A stretch of DNA of 64,000 nt, taken from Laetiporus sulphureus 93-53. Its lineage: Eukaryota; Basidiomycota; Agaricomycetes; Polyporales; Laetiporaceae. The notes under the pieces were generated by a model. The model made no database searches. It was given only the letters and a program-made list of their open reading frames with translations, and was not told the origin of the DNA. Shown in pieces: positions 45,694 through 57,532 of the stretch (position 1 is the first letter of the stretch; every line of letters begins with the position of its first letter). The stretch lies in assembly GCF_001632365.1 (NCBI RefSeq), contig NW_024468529.1:47762-111761 (forward strand), read 5' to 3'. Position numbers and translations under genes: made by a program.

Positions 45694-46663
45694 ATGAACT
45701 TGACACTATCGTCGCAGATGACCAACGCTAACGACAAACTAACCGATGCACTTGCTTTTCTCCAGTTTGCACTGAGTTGTTTGCAAGAGACTATGTCCGC
45801 CTCCAGTGTAGCCTTTCCCATCGTCCCCATATTGTCGGTTGCGAATGCTGTGGTCAGAACAGTCCAGGTGAGTGGATGTCTGGTCTGGTCGAATACTGTG
45901 TTAACGTACTACCTCAGGTTGTTCGGAGCAACGAGGATCGCGTCGAACGGTTGCTCGAACGGCTGTTGGCGTTCATCGAGCATATGTCCCGCATTTCGGG
46001 ATACTCAGGGCTCGAGAACGAAGATTTCAATGAGGAACTGAAGAATATGCTATGGCAAGTGGAGAAACTTATCATAGGGAGGACGATCATACCGCTTACT
46101 GCATACTGACAGTACCTTGCAAAAGACGTATGATGAAATACTGCAGCTCCAAAAGCACACACGAACAAGGAAGTTCCTTCGACATAAGAGCATCTCAGGT
46201 ATTCTCGATCGCTGCTTGGACACAATCGACTATGCCTGGAGGACCTTTGATGTGCATATGCCATTTCTTCACTCCGAGTGGATCTTACTGAAGTCCTACA
46301 ATGAACCAGGCAACTGTTTTGTTCCGCATCCAGCAGAGGCTGATCGATGAGGATAAACGTCTGAAAACCATCCTTCAAACATTGGAACAACGGGATTCTG
46401 AGCTGAGGAGTATTTTACAGAAGCTAGAGGCTCAGGAAGTTGTTTCCGGCGAGCTACTGAATCGGATCGATGGCGTGCGCGAACAGCTGGAACATCAAAC
46501 AGAATTCTTTGTTCGTTCTCAAAACCAAGCTCTTGAAAATATATCAACGACTCAAGAACCCATGCTGAACATGCTGCAGGCTGAACGTCAGGAGCACGCT
46601 GACGGCAGATTTCTCACAATGCAGCCTGCATTCATGGTGAACCGCTTACGTTTGATGCTCTAA
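45694..46663 (+). CDS. MLKL-like N-terminal helical-bundle protein with coiled-coil tail
   Basis: Model: join(45694..45867,45918..46058,46126..46251,46310..46663), 264 aa. Order of parts: hydrophobic N-terminus (VAFPIVPILSVANAVVRTVQV), RSNEDRVERLLERLLAFIEH, a linker, TYDEILQLQKHTRTRKFLRH, DRCLDTIDYAWRTFD, then a charged coiled coil (RLKTILQTLEQRDSELRSI). This is the helix order of Agaricomycete cdMLKL-type N-terminal domains, including the short basic RTRKFLRH block near helix 3/4. Such domains are membrane-active in some fungi and animals and can drive regulated cell death; activity here is inference. No sensor or NTPase part follows. It resembles the gene at 3721-4623 in layout but not closely in sequence. 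It lies 326 bp from the hAT-like element. Confidence 0.6.
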
Positions 46664-47317
46664 TCGCGTACTAATCTTCTTGAAGGCAACCTGCACGGTC
46701 ATTTGGAGACGAATACAAATACTCACCCCTGCGACACAGCAAGCACGGGCTCCTATATGATCTCACCACTATCGAGTCTATCAGGTTCACGCCATCACAT
46801 GATGATGCATATTATTCTCGTGCAATGTGCCTTCGAATGATATGGTTTGGCCGCCGATACCTTCTTTCATGACATTGATGTGGACTTCGATACTTCAAAC
46901 CTACTGTTTTGCACTTGATTGTCTTTTATCAAGTTGAGCTAGTGTCATCCGTAGGTGTCGTAAGAAACGATAGCCTTTTCCTATAAGTGACTGTCACTCT
47001 ATGCCGAGACTTGCTGTATATATAAGGATTCTGAGCATTTTGTACTAAACGGAATTCTAGGACTGAATAATACACACGAGTACAAAGTCCCAAAAGCCAG
47101 TCTCTGATACTAATGTGTCTCAGCTCGAAACCCTGCCCATTAGTATCAGCTCGAAAAACTCGCCCTTTTGACAAGCCTCCCGCATCAAAAAGGACTTAGC
47201 CTGAAGACGCGATCACGCGCGCGTGGCCGGTTGACCTCGATCGACGATCATAACTCATCCGAGATTCGTTCAAGAGTCAAAGTCTCGCTTTGAGCTTGAG
47301 CGTCTGACAATGCAGCT
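46664..47317. other. Intergenic region
   Basis: About 650 bp, AT-rich, no supported gene. Promoter of the CUE-domain gene is at its right end. Confidence 0.4.
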
Positions 47318-49856
47318 ATGGCCATCGCAGTGCCCCCTCTTCCGCCTTATCCGTCCAACAAGGCTCGCGCACTGCTCCCTCCCTCCCAGCAAGCAACTCT
47401 GAACGACACCATCTCTCGTTCTCTCGCCCAGACCCTTGCTCTTCCAGACTCTCAATGCGACATCAAAACTACTCACGTATTTCTCTCTTCGTTCGCAAGC
47501 GACACAGTTCAATCTGTGCTGCAGCATATCATTTGGGCGGACGAGCATGAGGCAGGACGATCCACTTTATTCTCCAACCTCTCGCCGGTCGAGCGCATCA
47601 TTCGCCGGCGAGCGTTCCGCCTGGCCGAGCGGCTTGCGAAGACCGACTCGCTTGAGCTGCAGACTCTGCTCGATCTAAGCATTGCATATGCTTCCACCAA
47701 CGTTTCTCGTCTCCGCGGACTGCTCTCTTCTGCGTTCTCTCGCAACCCGACGTTATTGTCGCAAGTGCAAGATGAAGCCGTGAGCGCGTTCACCGCCCTG
47801 CTATCTACGCCCTCTCAGGGCCTCTACGGACTGCGTAAGACATCGTACATCCTTCTTTGCTTCGTCCGCCCTGCTCCAACAGACGTGATCCGCATCTTCG
47901 CTCGCAGCAAGTCGTTCATGCTCGCTCTCGCCCGCGCCTACGACAACGGTCTTGCGTCCCTCGCCCAGTCTTATGGCGGTCTCCGTCTCCTCTCAGCCGA
48001 CTCCCAAGGCGCGTCGCTCGACCAGTGGGAGCGGATCTTCCTTGAAAGCAAAGTAGCGTTCATCGACACCTTCCACGTCCTTATGCGTGCTCTCCTTGAT
48101 GAAATCACTGCTGCACTACTCGTCGAGCCTGCCCTCGCTGCGCAGCGCGAGCCGGCGTTCGAGGTGATATTCGCTCTCATCGAGATGTCCGCATCCTCTC
48201 GGGATACGGGCGACAACCAGAGCACGACCCCGACGCCTTTCCTGAACCGTCCGCTTCTTGCGGATTACGAGCATGCATACAATCTCTCGCGCATGCTCTC
48301 AGAGGTATTCAGTCATGCAGAGGATGCGCATGCTGATCAATTGGAATCATCGCTTCGTTCGCTGGATGGAGACGCTCAGAACGGAGCTCACGCTGCAGGC
48401 CCCGGTGCATTAAAACTCCTTCTGCGATCATCCGGTGCAGCTCCTGGAATAAATAGCCGGGGACGAGTTCCCGGCGGACCGTCCACCGACGTAAAGGGCA
48501 AGAGTAGGGCGATCGAAGCGAAAATCAGCTTGCAAGAGGACATCGCAATTGACGCTGCCGTCTCGCAAGTGCTCGACATCCTGCCGGACCTGCCGCAGGA
48601 CTACGTGCGTTTCCTGCTGGCACATGCGGACTATCCATACCACGGAAATGCAGAGCGCTTGATCGGCGCGCTGCTGGAGGATACGGCGCCGGCGGTGCAG
48701 GAAGTGGAGGAGACGATGCGCACGGCGAGCGGGGGCGGAGCGGACACGAGAGAAGGAAGGGAGACAAAGGAGGAGTATATATATACGAAGGAAAGGAAAA
48801 ATGTGTTTGACGAGGAAAAGATGGAGTTGAAGAATGTCAGTAAAGGGAAGAAGAGGTGCGCGCTGCCATCTTCATTCCTCTATGTGTGAGTTAATCTGAT
48901 GCCCTTCCAGCGAGGATGCATCGGCTTTCCTGCAAGACCGCGCATATATCGAGGAGATGAAAGCAGATATCCTGCGGCGCGCGGAAGAGATCTTGGAGGA
49001 CGAGTCGGAAGAGGAAGAGTACGACAGTACAGCAAAAGGCAAGGGAAGGGCAAGGGACATCGCGTATGAAGAAGAGCTCGACGAGCTGGACGCGGGCGGG
49101 ATCAAGGTTCGCGATGGCGACGAGAGCGAACTGGAAGGGCCTGATACAGACGGGGAGGATAGAGCAGAGGGGATCGGTGGAGAGGTATGTGTTTGACCTG
49201 CGTGTATGCGCATGATGATGAGCTTTTGTCGTAGAGCACCCCGAGGAAGCCGGAAACGATCTTGGAGCTGGCGTACTTGCAGGACCCGAAGCAGTTCGAG
49301 AGGGATGGGCAGACGCGTAGAAGCAAGGCGCGGGCTGATCTTAGGGCACAGACAGGTAAATGCTCTCCCTCACGTTTTCTCTATCTGCCATAACACTCTT
49401 CACTAACGCATCTCTGCAGGCTGGTCAGACGAACAAATCGAGGGTTGGAAAATCATGCTTGAGAGGAATGTATGTGTCGTTTGTTAGCCTCACCTGTTTA
49501 GGAGTGGACGTCGCTAACTCCATCGTCAGCCTAACAAGGACAAGGTGCTGGCAAAGCACGAATTTCGCGGCAATAAACCTGGCACACCTCTCCCGCCAGC
49601 TGTCGGCCCTTCCCAACCGCGAGGCGATGGTCGCGGCCGCGGTGGTGGCGCAAGAGGCAGAGGGGGCCGCGGCAGAGGCAGAGGCAGGGGCAGAGGCAGG
49701 GGTAGCGGTGGTGGTGAAGCTGGCGGCGGAGGCGATGGCGGTGGCGCTTCCGCAGGGGAACGGGCATGGAAGGACAAGAATAAGGCGAGTCGGGCGAACC
49801 ATAACAGGAAGAGAGGGCATGATAAGAAGATGGCGAGGGCAGGAGGGCCGAGCTGA
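47318..49856 (+). CDS. CUE-domain protein, ASCC2 / Cue3-like ribosome-quality-control factor
   Basis: Model: join(47318..48855,48911..49184,49235..49355,49420..49469,49530..49856), 769 aa. A long helical N-terminal region precedes a CUE domain at about 412-455 (VLDILPDLPQDYVRFLLAH), which binds ubiquitin. Acidic linkers follow, then ILELAYLQDPKQFERDGQTRRSKARADLRAQTGW, WKIMLERNP and a Gly/Arg-rich (RGG) tail. Domain order and the TR-RS-ARADLRAQTGW block match human ASCC2 and yeast Cue3/Rqt3, which recognise ubiquitinated stalled ribosomes with the Slh1/ASCC3 helicase. The RGG tail should bind RNA. The 3' end is convergent with the RING gene (184 bp apart). The start ATG opens directly on MAIAVPPLPPYPS. 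Confidence 0.9.
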
Positions 49857-50040
49857 GTGGCATTGCCTCGGCGGGACATTTGCCCGCTCACGTAGTTGGA
49901 CAGTCAGACGACCGCACAACACTTCAGAGCTCTTGTGGATGACAAAGACAATGGCTAGTTCGATTCAACTGACTTGCTAATGTTACAGGTAACGTTTACA
50001 ATACTATCCAGGATGCAGTTCGAGTCGACGTCACAGTGTG

Positions 50041-51751
50041 TTAGATCCGTCGTTTGCGCTTTCGTGCTTCAGCAAGAGCAGCCAGTTTCTTGCGCTTCTC
50101 CGATACAGGGGATTGCGCATAAGAAGGACTAGTGGCTTCCGAGATTGATGCGTCGTTTGGTGGCGTGCTTGGAGGGGGCGTCGCGAGACGTGATGGACCG
50201 GCAATCTCTTCGGGAGCAGAAGAAAGCGCGAAGCTACAGAATGTCAAATCGACCAGCACCGCCGACAGTTATCAGGGCTTACGAGGATTCTCCTTCTGTG
50301 GTCTTCGCGGTGGTCTCTGGAGGGGGAGCTTGCACAGGTACAGGATCATTCCTGCACGGCATCAGGTATATGAATTCTGAGGCACAATGCATAGCGAACT
50401 TACTCTTCCGACAACGGCGAAGACTCAGGCGAGTATGCTATGCGTCGTTTCTTGTTTGGAGTCGCAGGGGAGTTTGCACCTTCGAGTCCATCCTCCACAA
50501 CAGCCTCTTCAGGCTTAGGCTCTGGCTCTGGATCCGGCTCGGGTGACGTCGCAATGGGGTTCGTATCAGCGGTAGTTGATCTGAGCGATGGCATGTTAGC
50601 GATGCTTTGATGCATGCGCACAAACACCTCACCCTTCATCATCCGGTTGCCCATCGTCAATGAATTCCTCCTCAGCTTCTTCCTCGCTTGTGTCTGCCTC
50701 TCTGCGACGATCCATCTTTGCCCATGCCTTTGCGACTTCGAGCAACGCATCCCATTGTTCAGAGGCGGTATATTGAAGAACCTCAATCTCGTTTCGGGGA
50801 CAGGGTGCTCGACACTGCGGACATGTGACGACTTCTGACGCTGTTGAAATACGAGAGACACATTCATTGCATATTGTATGTTCGCAGGCCAGGCTATCAA
50901 CATATACGGGTAAATACACTATCATCAGAAAAATCGCAAACTGTACCTTGAGCACTGTTGTATTGTAAGCTTCTCCAGGCAAATGGGACATTCTTCGTTC
51001 TCTTCAATTGAGCTAGAAACCATGATATCGTGGAAATGCCGCAAAAGCTGCGGACAATTCCATGAGCAACTAGAACAGGACGAGACGATCGAGATACACT
51101 GTGTGCACACCTTTCTCATGCGATAGGCGGAATCGCCCACCTCAAACTCGGCATCATCTTGGAGTTCGGTAGCGTCTGCTTGCGCCTCCCTGATACGCAG
51201 CTATTCAAATTCACGATGAGACGGGCAAAGAATATATGACAGTATACAAAAGGTAGCACCTTCTCAATCTTCCTCCTATCTCTTTGCTTCTCCTACAGGC
51301 ATTGAGTGAGGACGTGTTTTCTCTGATTATGAATGGAGGGTATACATACCTTCTGCAGCATCCGCACGCGTTCGTTGAGCCTCCCAACCTCTACTTGCAA
51401 TCTGGCCACAGTAGGCCCACCTTTCTTCCCTCTCTTGGGTTGAACAGATGCATCCTCTGCTTGCTCAATGCTCTCCAGCGTCTTCTCCAACCCAGCATTG
51501 CGCCGCCGCAAGGATGCTATTTCCTTTTGCAAGTTTCGCGCGCCTTTCAGCGCCTTAGACAGGTGCACCTATGATAGAATTGCAGTGAATGATCTAAGAC
51601 GCCAGCAACTCTCAGATCATAGCCCGGGCTCTCATGCCGGGAGACTCACTTCAATCCCAGATGCGTCAGACGGCTCCTCAGAGAGATTCCTACATTGATC
51701 TACTACTGGAGCATCATTTACTACGGTTCGTGACCTTGTTTGCGGAGCCAT
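50041..51751 (-). CDS. RING-type (C3HC4) protein with N-terminal coiled coil
   Basis: Model: complement(join(50041..50233,50283..50351,50404..50580,50633..50893,50947..51047,51111..51200,51260..51292,51350..51568,51650..51751)), 414 aa. Coiled coil at about 35-120 (NLQKEIASLRRRNAGLEKTL, LQVEVGRLNERVRMLQK). The RING finger spans 168-209: C168-P-I-C171, C185-x-H187, C190-x2-C193, C206-P-Q-C209, a complete C3HC4 set for two zinc ions. An acidic region, Pro/Ser-rich segments and a basic tail (KRKRRI, a possible nuclear signal) follow. Probably a nuclear E3 ubiquitin ligase; the target is unknown. The intron at 51048-51110 is in frame with its flanks and could be retained, adding 21 Cys-rich residues. 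Confidence 0.82.
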
Positions 51752-51891
51752 GACAGCCGTTTGTGAATGAGTCAAGCTGCAACAATTGAACTTGATTCCT
51801 AAAAGATCAAGTGCGGTGCACCGTGGGACTCAACGTTGGTATAGGCGAAGATTAATCTGCTTATATATAACAAGGAGGGAAATATTTCAAG

Positions 51892-51986
51892 GTTCCCATC
51901 GATTAGTGGTCAGATCATCACGTTGTGGCTTCAGCATTAGCTGGAACAAAACCGTGGGGACGGGGGCTCGAATCCCCCTGGGAACA
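51892..51986 (+). tRNA. tRNA-His (GTG) with 23-nt intron
   Basis: The acceptor stem GTTCCCA pairs with TGGGAAC, and the discriminator is A. The D arm has the A-box-like TAGTGGTCAGA with a GAT/ATC stem. The anticodon stem TCACG/CGTGG encloses TTGTGG, giving anticodon GTG (His), and is interrupted after position 37 by about 23 nt (CTTCAGCATTAGCTGGAACA plus AAA). The T stem is GGGGG/CCCCC around CTCGAAT. TTTTT at 51989-51993 is the RNA polymerase III terminator. The T loop has C instead of the usual T54. Confidence 0.88.
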
Positions 51987-51988
51987 AA

Positions 51989-51993
51989 TTTTT
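51989..51993 (+). terminator. Pol III terminator of tRNA-His
   Basis: Five T residues directly after the tRNA discriminator base. Confidence 0.8.
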
Positions 51994-52183
51994 GCTCCTT
52001 TGTTTGTTGGTTCCCCATATTTTGAAAGCTTTGTAATAAGATTGAATATTAAGTCGTGAGGCTGCGCTTGAAATTTGACGAGTTCATTCAAAAACGTCTG
52101 TCTTCCAAAATGTCAAATGAAGGTCCTCATTCCGAGTCCAGACCCGTATATAGAGCATACAACACGATCTCGTGGGACATTCC

Positions 52184-55100
52184 TTACAACACGTCGACAA
52201 GGCGTCTTCCTGCGGATATTACTGCGACAGGTTTGCTCGTGAATTCCAATGCGCTACCTCCGGTATATGCGACTAGTTCCCCGTCCAACCAGCCATCGAC
52301 ACCGAGAATGGCCTCCAGGTTCGTGGACGCGAGGGCATGCGCTTGCCGTGGAGTCATGCGGCCATTCGTCTCCAGTGCAGCCTAACACAGACGTTGGTCA
52401 GCATGCGAATAATGAACTTCAACATCTGCCGTACCCATGCAATGTCAAAGCGAGTATTGGCAGGTTCCCAAGGTTCGCGGACACCGACGCCTACGATCAC
52501 CCCCGCCCGCGTGAGAGTTATCAGTGCGGTATCGTTTGTGAGAGGGGGACCAGCCAAGCTGTCGCAATCGCGGATGGTCAGAAGCACAGTGGACTCTCAA
52601 CCAGCATGCTTACATTCGGCGTTCATCCCAAGTTTGAGGGAATGGTCTCGCTGGTTCCAGAATTACACCCACTTTGGCCTTGGCTACATACAAAAATCAG
52701 CATTCTGAACAAAAGCGCTAAGAGTCATCTCACCGATCTCGTTGGCGATGAGGTGTGCCTCCGTTGCGCGGAAGAACACCATTTTTATGACGGAGCCTCG
52801 GTCCTGATGGATGTCCTCCTTAAGCTTCAGCAACGTGGCCATGATGTCGGCACTGCTGACTTCAACGACCAGTGGAATAGATCCCTACTCGGCACATTCA
52901 GCCTTGTAATATCAGCCATCGCGACCAGCCACCGACCTTGGCAGCCTGCCTAAACCAGTATCCTGTCTCAGTGCCCTCCGGCTCTCCATTCTGCAGGAGC
53001 CGCCTCAAGGTAGCAATCTGCGTGCTGACGCTCACCGCGCCTCCACTGGAGAATGGCGCCGACCGCTCGATTACGACGTGCAGAGCGGTCACTTCCTTGA
53101 CTATGGCTCCGCGTTCCAGAGCATGTGACGCGCCAGTGCGGTATGTAACAGACAGCCCAGCGATGATTGAAGAAAATCCAGTCGAACCAGGGAGTGTCGT
53201 TGCGTAGGTGACACCAGCACGGTGGGCAATCCTAAACAGAGTGAGCTCATATTTCAGGGTTCCTGTTGTACCGCAACTCACAGAGCATTTCTTGTCCCGA
53301 ACTGCAACGCATCAGCAGCCCGAACCAGTCCTCCACGGTCACCCAGGATCTCAGGCAGGTCACTCAGAAGGGGATTGTATAAGGCGCCATCACCCGTAGA
53401 CGGCTCAGCGGAGATCTCTTCAACACCCAGCGTCGAGCCAAATGACATGAAGCTTGGCGAAATGGAGCCCCCTTGCAGATCAATCACATATTTCGCATTG
53501 ATGCCGCCCAAGCAGTGTTTGCCAACACATGTCACTTGCCCACGATCTACCACAACGTCGACCAGCTCCTCCTCGTTGGTCAACGGCTTGATGCCATGGT
53601 CCTCATCGCGCTTCCAAATTTCTCTCACATTCCGGAAAGCTACCCGTCCTTTTTCCCTCACGGGCATGAGCGGCGGAAGCCCCTCCCATTTTATCGCTTC
53701 TTCGCGTTCCTTATCCCAGTTGGGGACCTGGGGAAGCTCACGGAATTCCGGCGTGTCCTTGTCTTTGCCGATGATGATGTTTTCCTCTTCGAAGCCCACC
53801 TGCAAGATCCCGTCAATCCAGACCTTGCGCGGGGTGGCACCAAGCTGGAGAGGATGCGAGTCCCACAGCACAACGTCGGCATCGGCACCTTCATGCAAGA
53901 TCCCGATACGATGCTCCATTCCTGCGGCAGTGGCAGGTGTGACGGTTACGGACGCAAGCGCTACGTTCGGGGAGAGGCCTGGCACGGAGTCAGTGGAGTA
54001 ATAACGAGGACTGTGGCAAAGACCGCACCGTAGTAATGAGCTTGCTGGGCCTCATAGAGGAGATAACGACTGTTCAGTATTGGGTGATCAGACTGACGAC
54101 ACTATCATCAATATTCTCGCCAGAACGCCTGACGAACTGGAAGTCACCTTCATGACTACAGGAATGCCGTTATCAGCGAGCACGCGCGCCGCAAATGGTG
54201 ATGATCTGTATGCCTCGCGCTTATATCTAGCACTCGTGGCAAACACAGAAACTGCAGGCGTTCCTCCCCATCTAATAGAGGCTGAGTATGATAAAGGAAA
54301 GAATGCAACGTTCTTACGTTCGCTTCAGGACATCCGGCACAAGCCAAGCCTCCGAGGCATGGTGGAAGGAAGCAATCGGGAATTGAAACTCGTTTGTAAG
54401 CTGAACAAGTCTATGAGCTACTCATTGACTTCAATCAGACAAGGCGAACGGCGATACGCACCCGTACAATGTCATCAAGATCCACCTCCTCATAACAATG
54501 GTTTGAAATCTGCGGACGAGTGAGCGGCTATGTCTCAGCTGTGCTGCCTACCGCTTTGACCGACCTTGACGCGACCCCTCAGTACATCCACCAACATCTC
54601 CCACTGAAGGTTCTCTGGGTACTCCTGGCCCTTGATTTCATCCCACAAACCTGCCTCTGCCTTTGCGCAAAACATATCCTGAGTGACCTTAATTTTTCGT
54701 GCCTCATTGTATGCGGAACGGAAGGACCAGGCGGTGTCCATGCGGTTACCATACCGTATGAGATTCTCACCACAGGCCTGCCTGAACGAGACATGAGTAT
54801 CAATACGTGATATATGGTGCTGACTGGAGCGCACTTCATGTGTCGCCAGCGCAATGGCTCTGATGACTCAGGCTCGCTGTTGTTGATGCCGAGGTTGTGC
54901 GGTGGTTCAAGAATCATAGACGAGGGGGATTTGTCGAGGGTTTTACGCAATTTGAACATGAATGCTTGTCCACCTGGAATCGAAGGGATATTGTCTACAT
55001 TTGCTTTGAGGATTCGCGGGAGAGACTCACCAATGGCATTGCCACTTCCGGGAAGAACCTGCACGGACGTCACTCCTCCTGCTATCGCCAGCTTGAACGC

Positions 55101-55776
55101 CTCATCGTGAGTATCGAACGCGTCGATACTTCGCAGCCACGGCACGACGGGACCATGCGCTGAGTTAACGTCATAGGCTCCCCTCATAAATGGTATACTG
55201 AACAACCCAACATGCGAATGGAGGTCGACTGAAAGTGTCAATCCACTGTCAGACAACACAAGCTGCAACAGCGAGCGAATAGTACATACCTAAGCCAGGT
55301 GTCACCCATGAGCCCTGCGCGTCAACGACCTGCACGTCGTCGGCTTTCGCGTACACGCTGTCAGGGATATACCCAATGCGCTTCACAACGCCCTTGTCAA
55401 TGTATATGTCTCCATACACGATTTCGGCGCCGTTTCTTGCTCCAGTCCATATCGCAGCGTTTTTGATGAGCGTGGGTTTGGTTCCGGGCTCGAATCTGTC
55501 TGAACTATCCCTCTCGAGGAAGCCCTCCGGGGGCCCAGGCGTTTGTCGCAAAGCAGCACACTGGCTTAGGATCTGCGCAGCATTAAAAGGGACGTGATGA
55601 ACACGAGAGGCGTCGGCACTGCTGGCAGTTTGAATGTACGCGTCGGCCGCGAGGAGTGCCACGGTCACGATTAAGGCGCACAGCGCATACAGTAGTCTGT
55701 GCGAGCGAGGGCGCGGCGCTGTCTTTTCCGCCGCTATAGACATCGGCAGGTCTGGAGGATGCATCTTGCTGACCAT
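52184..55776 (-). CDS. Membrane-anchored amidohydrolase (imidazolonepropionase-like)
   Basis: Model: complement(join(52184..52381,52435..52558,52614..52683,52734..52884,52937..53231,53282..53978,54029..54092,54148..54271,54318..54400,54462..54509,54565..54781,54835..54973,55031..55228,55290..55776)), 964 aa, frame preserved through fourteen exons. One N-terminal helix (about 28-46) anchors it. The metal-dependent hydrolase fold is complete: H166-x-H168 (VDLHSH), H351 (ISNHCYEE), the His pair at 376-377 (SFHHASEAWLVPD) and D434 (SDHPILNSRYL). ADADVVLWDSHPL marks the composite domain. The C-terminal about 300 residues repeat a degenerate, metal-less hydrolase-like region (LPGSTGFSSIIAGL). The family cleaves amide or amine bonds; the substrate is unknown, and many fungi have one such long form. 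Confidence 0.9.
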
Positions 55777-56706
55777 GGTGGTCGCAGACGGTTAGAGCCG
55801 AGAACGTTGGCGAGTTACTATTATATGCATGCAGGCACGCCGGCGCTGGAAGAACGCCGCCAGCAATACGCGGCGTACACGAGGCCAATCATATTTTCCG
55901 TTCCTACGCATTGCTGCGCTGTCTCCCTAATGCACAGAAATTCCCTGAACTTGCTTGACTGGATGATTCGTCGCCAGCGGAAACAATCCCGAATGCTTTG
56001 ACGATCACCGCATGTGGTCCGAGTCGATGCGTAGACATACAGAGTATCTCGACCGTGAGGCTTTGACTCCGCTGTTGGGAACAGAAATATTCGCATCATG
56101 CATAAGTCGTATGCATGATTTACTCTTCCTCATCCAATCACACAAATTTACAGCATTTCTTGTCTGATCATTTGTTGAGGAGCAAGGCGAAGAATGTGTC
56201 CGCGTATAACGCGCATCAAACGCGTCTGTGGCTGCTGTGGCCCGGTCACGAAGACGACAGGATAATTACGTTCCAGTCTGCCCGATGCTCATAACACAAT
56301 CCAGATATCACCTTCGCTCGCCGTGAATTCGCATACTGCGTGAGCTATAAACTAGCGAATTATAAAGCTTCGTGATCCAACTTGCCATAAGCCCGAGCCG
56401 ATCGCCTTCAGACCTTCAGGACCGACTCAAAGGCTAGATCTACGGAGGCAATCCTTGCCAGACTTGCGAGGAAAAGAAATTCTCGGGAAATATCTCTCAT
56501 AGGAACGGAACGTACGATGCTACAAAGTCCATGCAGCTAGTGTAGATATATAGAGTTATAAGTCAAGGTGGCTCACTGCTGTAATAAGTGGCCCCAGGAC
56601 ATCCCTGCCTAACATGCAACCGCGAGAAATGTCAGACATTTCGCATATCCGAGCCCCCAAACAACGCAGTGCCTGCCCCATCGCTAGTTCCACACAACGC
56701 CCATGC
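55777..56706. other. Intergenic region
   Basis: About 930 bp upstream of the amidohydrolase and downstream of the small membrane protein; no supported gene. Confidence 0.4.
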
Positions 56707-57048
56707 CTAGAGGTGCGGCACTGATTTTGTGATCCCGCGACCACGAGCAGCAGCCAAACTTATTAGCACGCAGCTGAGCAAGAAACCCGTGAACCTGTTA
56801 CAACTCAAAAACCGGATCTTGAACGAGCACCCAACCACTCCTTACCTGAAGAATGCCACGCGCGAAAGGGAGCGCTCTTCATGAGTTGTCCTCGAGGAGG
56901 CGAAGATTGAGCGCAGGACAGCAGGCGTCACTGGTATGCGACTAGACTTTTCTTCCGCTGGCGGAGGCTGCGGTCCAGGGTAGGGGTCGCTGAGGTTGAC
57001 GTTCGAGGGAGTGACCGTCACGGAAGACGAGGACGAGAGATTGCTCAT
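56707..57048 (-). CDS. Small single-span membrane protein
   Basis: Model: complement(join(56707..56794,56846..57048)), 96 aa, with one 51-nt intron. It has a Ser/Thr/Pro-rich N-terminus with PYPGPQPPPAE, a basic amphipathic stretch (RSIFASSRTTHEERSLSRVAFFR) and one hydrophobic helix near the C-terminus (FTGFLLSCVLISLAAA), followed by a short basic tail. This tail-anchored layout would suit the ER, mitochondrial or peroxisomal membrane. The family is not recognised. It is divergent from the LRR gene. Confidence 0.6.
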
Positions 57049-57532
57049 CGTTATAGGCAGCAGAGAACAGACATGGATGATGGCAAAACGATCGCTGCGT
57101 GCCCGCGTGGCCACCGCCGTCACGCCTCTCGGCCTTGTCTTCGCTCATCCATGATCGTCAGAACAGGATTTAGAGGCCTCTTACTTCCTAGACTTCCTGA
57201 CCGCGCGTCGCTGTGCTCAGCTGGAGTTCTGGGAGGTCCTTAGCGTTCTCATGACTACGGGTTATGGGTGCGTCGGGCGGTCCAGCACGTTCTCGTGCGC
57301 TCATCATAGCCTGGCTACGCAATCAATAGACGTGTAAGAAGCACGGATGCATCATATCGAAAGTTCCTTCCGATAGAACCCAGACGGAACGGACGAACAT
57401 GCCACCGTATATGATGCGGTTGTTCCGCATTGTCGGCCACGGCCCACAAATTCGTCATACGCCCATAAGGTAGATATGCGCTCAAGGCCACTAACTATCA
57501 TCTTCTGACTATCCGTGCCCAAAGGGTGTACA
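57049..57532. promoter_or_regulatory. Divergent intergenic region, small membrane protein / LRR gene
   Basis: About 480 bp. A + frame at about 57381-57506 (ending NSSYAHK before a GTAGAT donor) might be a remnant of an upstream exon of the LRR gene, but it does not join in phase. Confidence 0.35.

Noticed and set aside
49526..49891. Proline/leucine-rich frames on the - strand
   Set aside because: They are the antisense of the Gly/Arg-rich tail of the CUE-domain gene; repetitive GC-rich codons keep both strands open.
52249..53399. Long + strand frames across 52.2-53.4 kb
   Set aside because: Antisense to the amidohydrolase exons, whose splice joins and metal-ligand motifs are coherent on the - strand.
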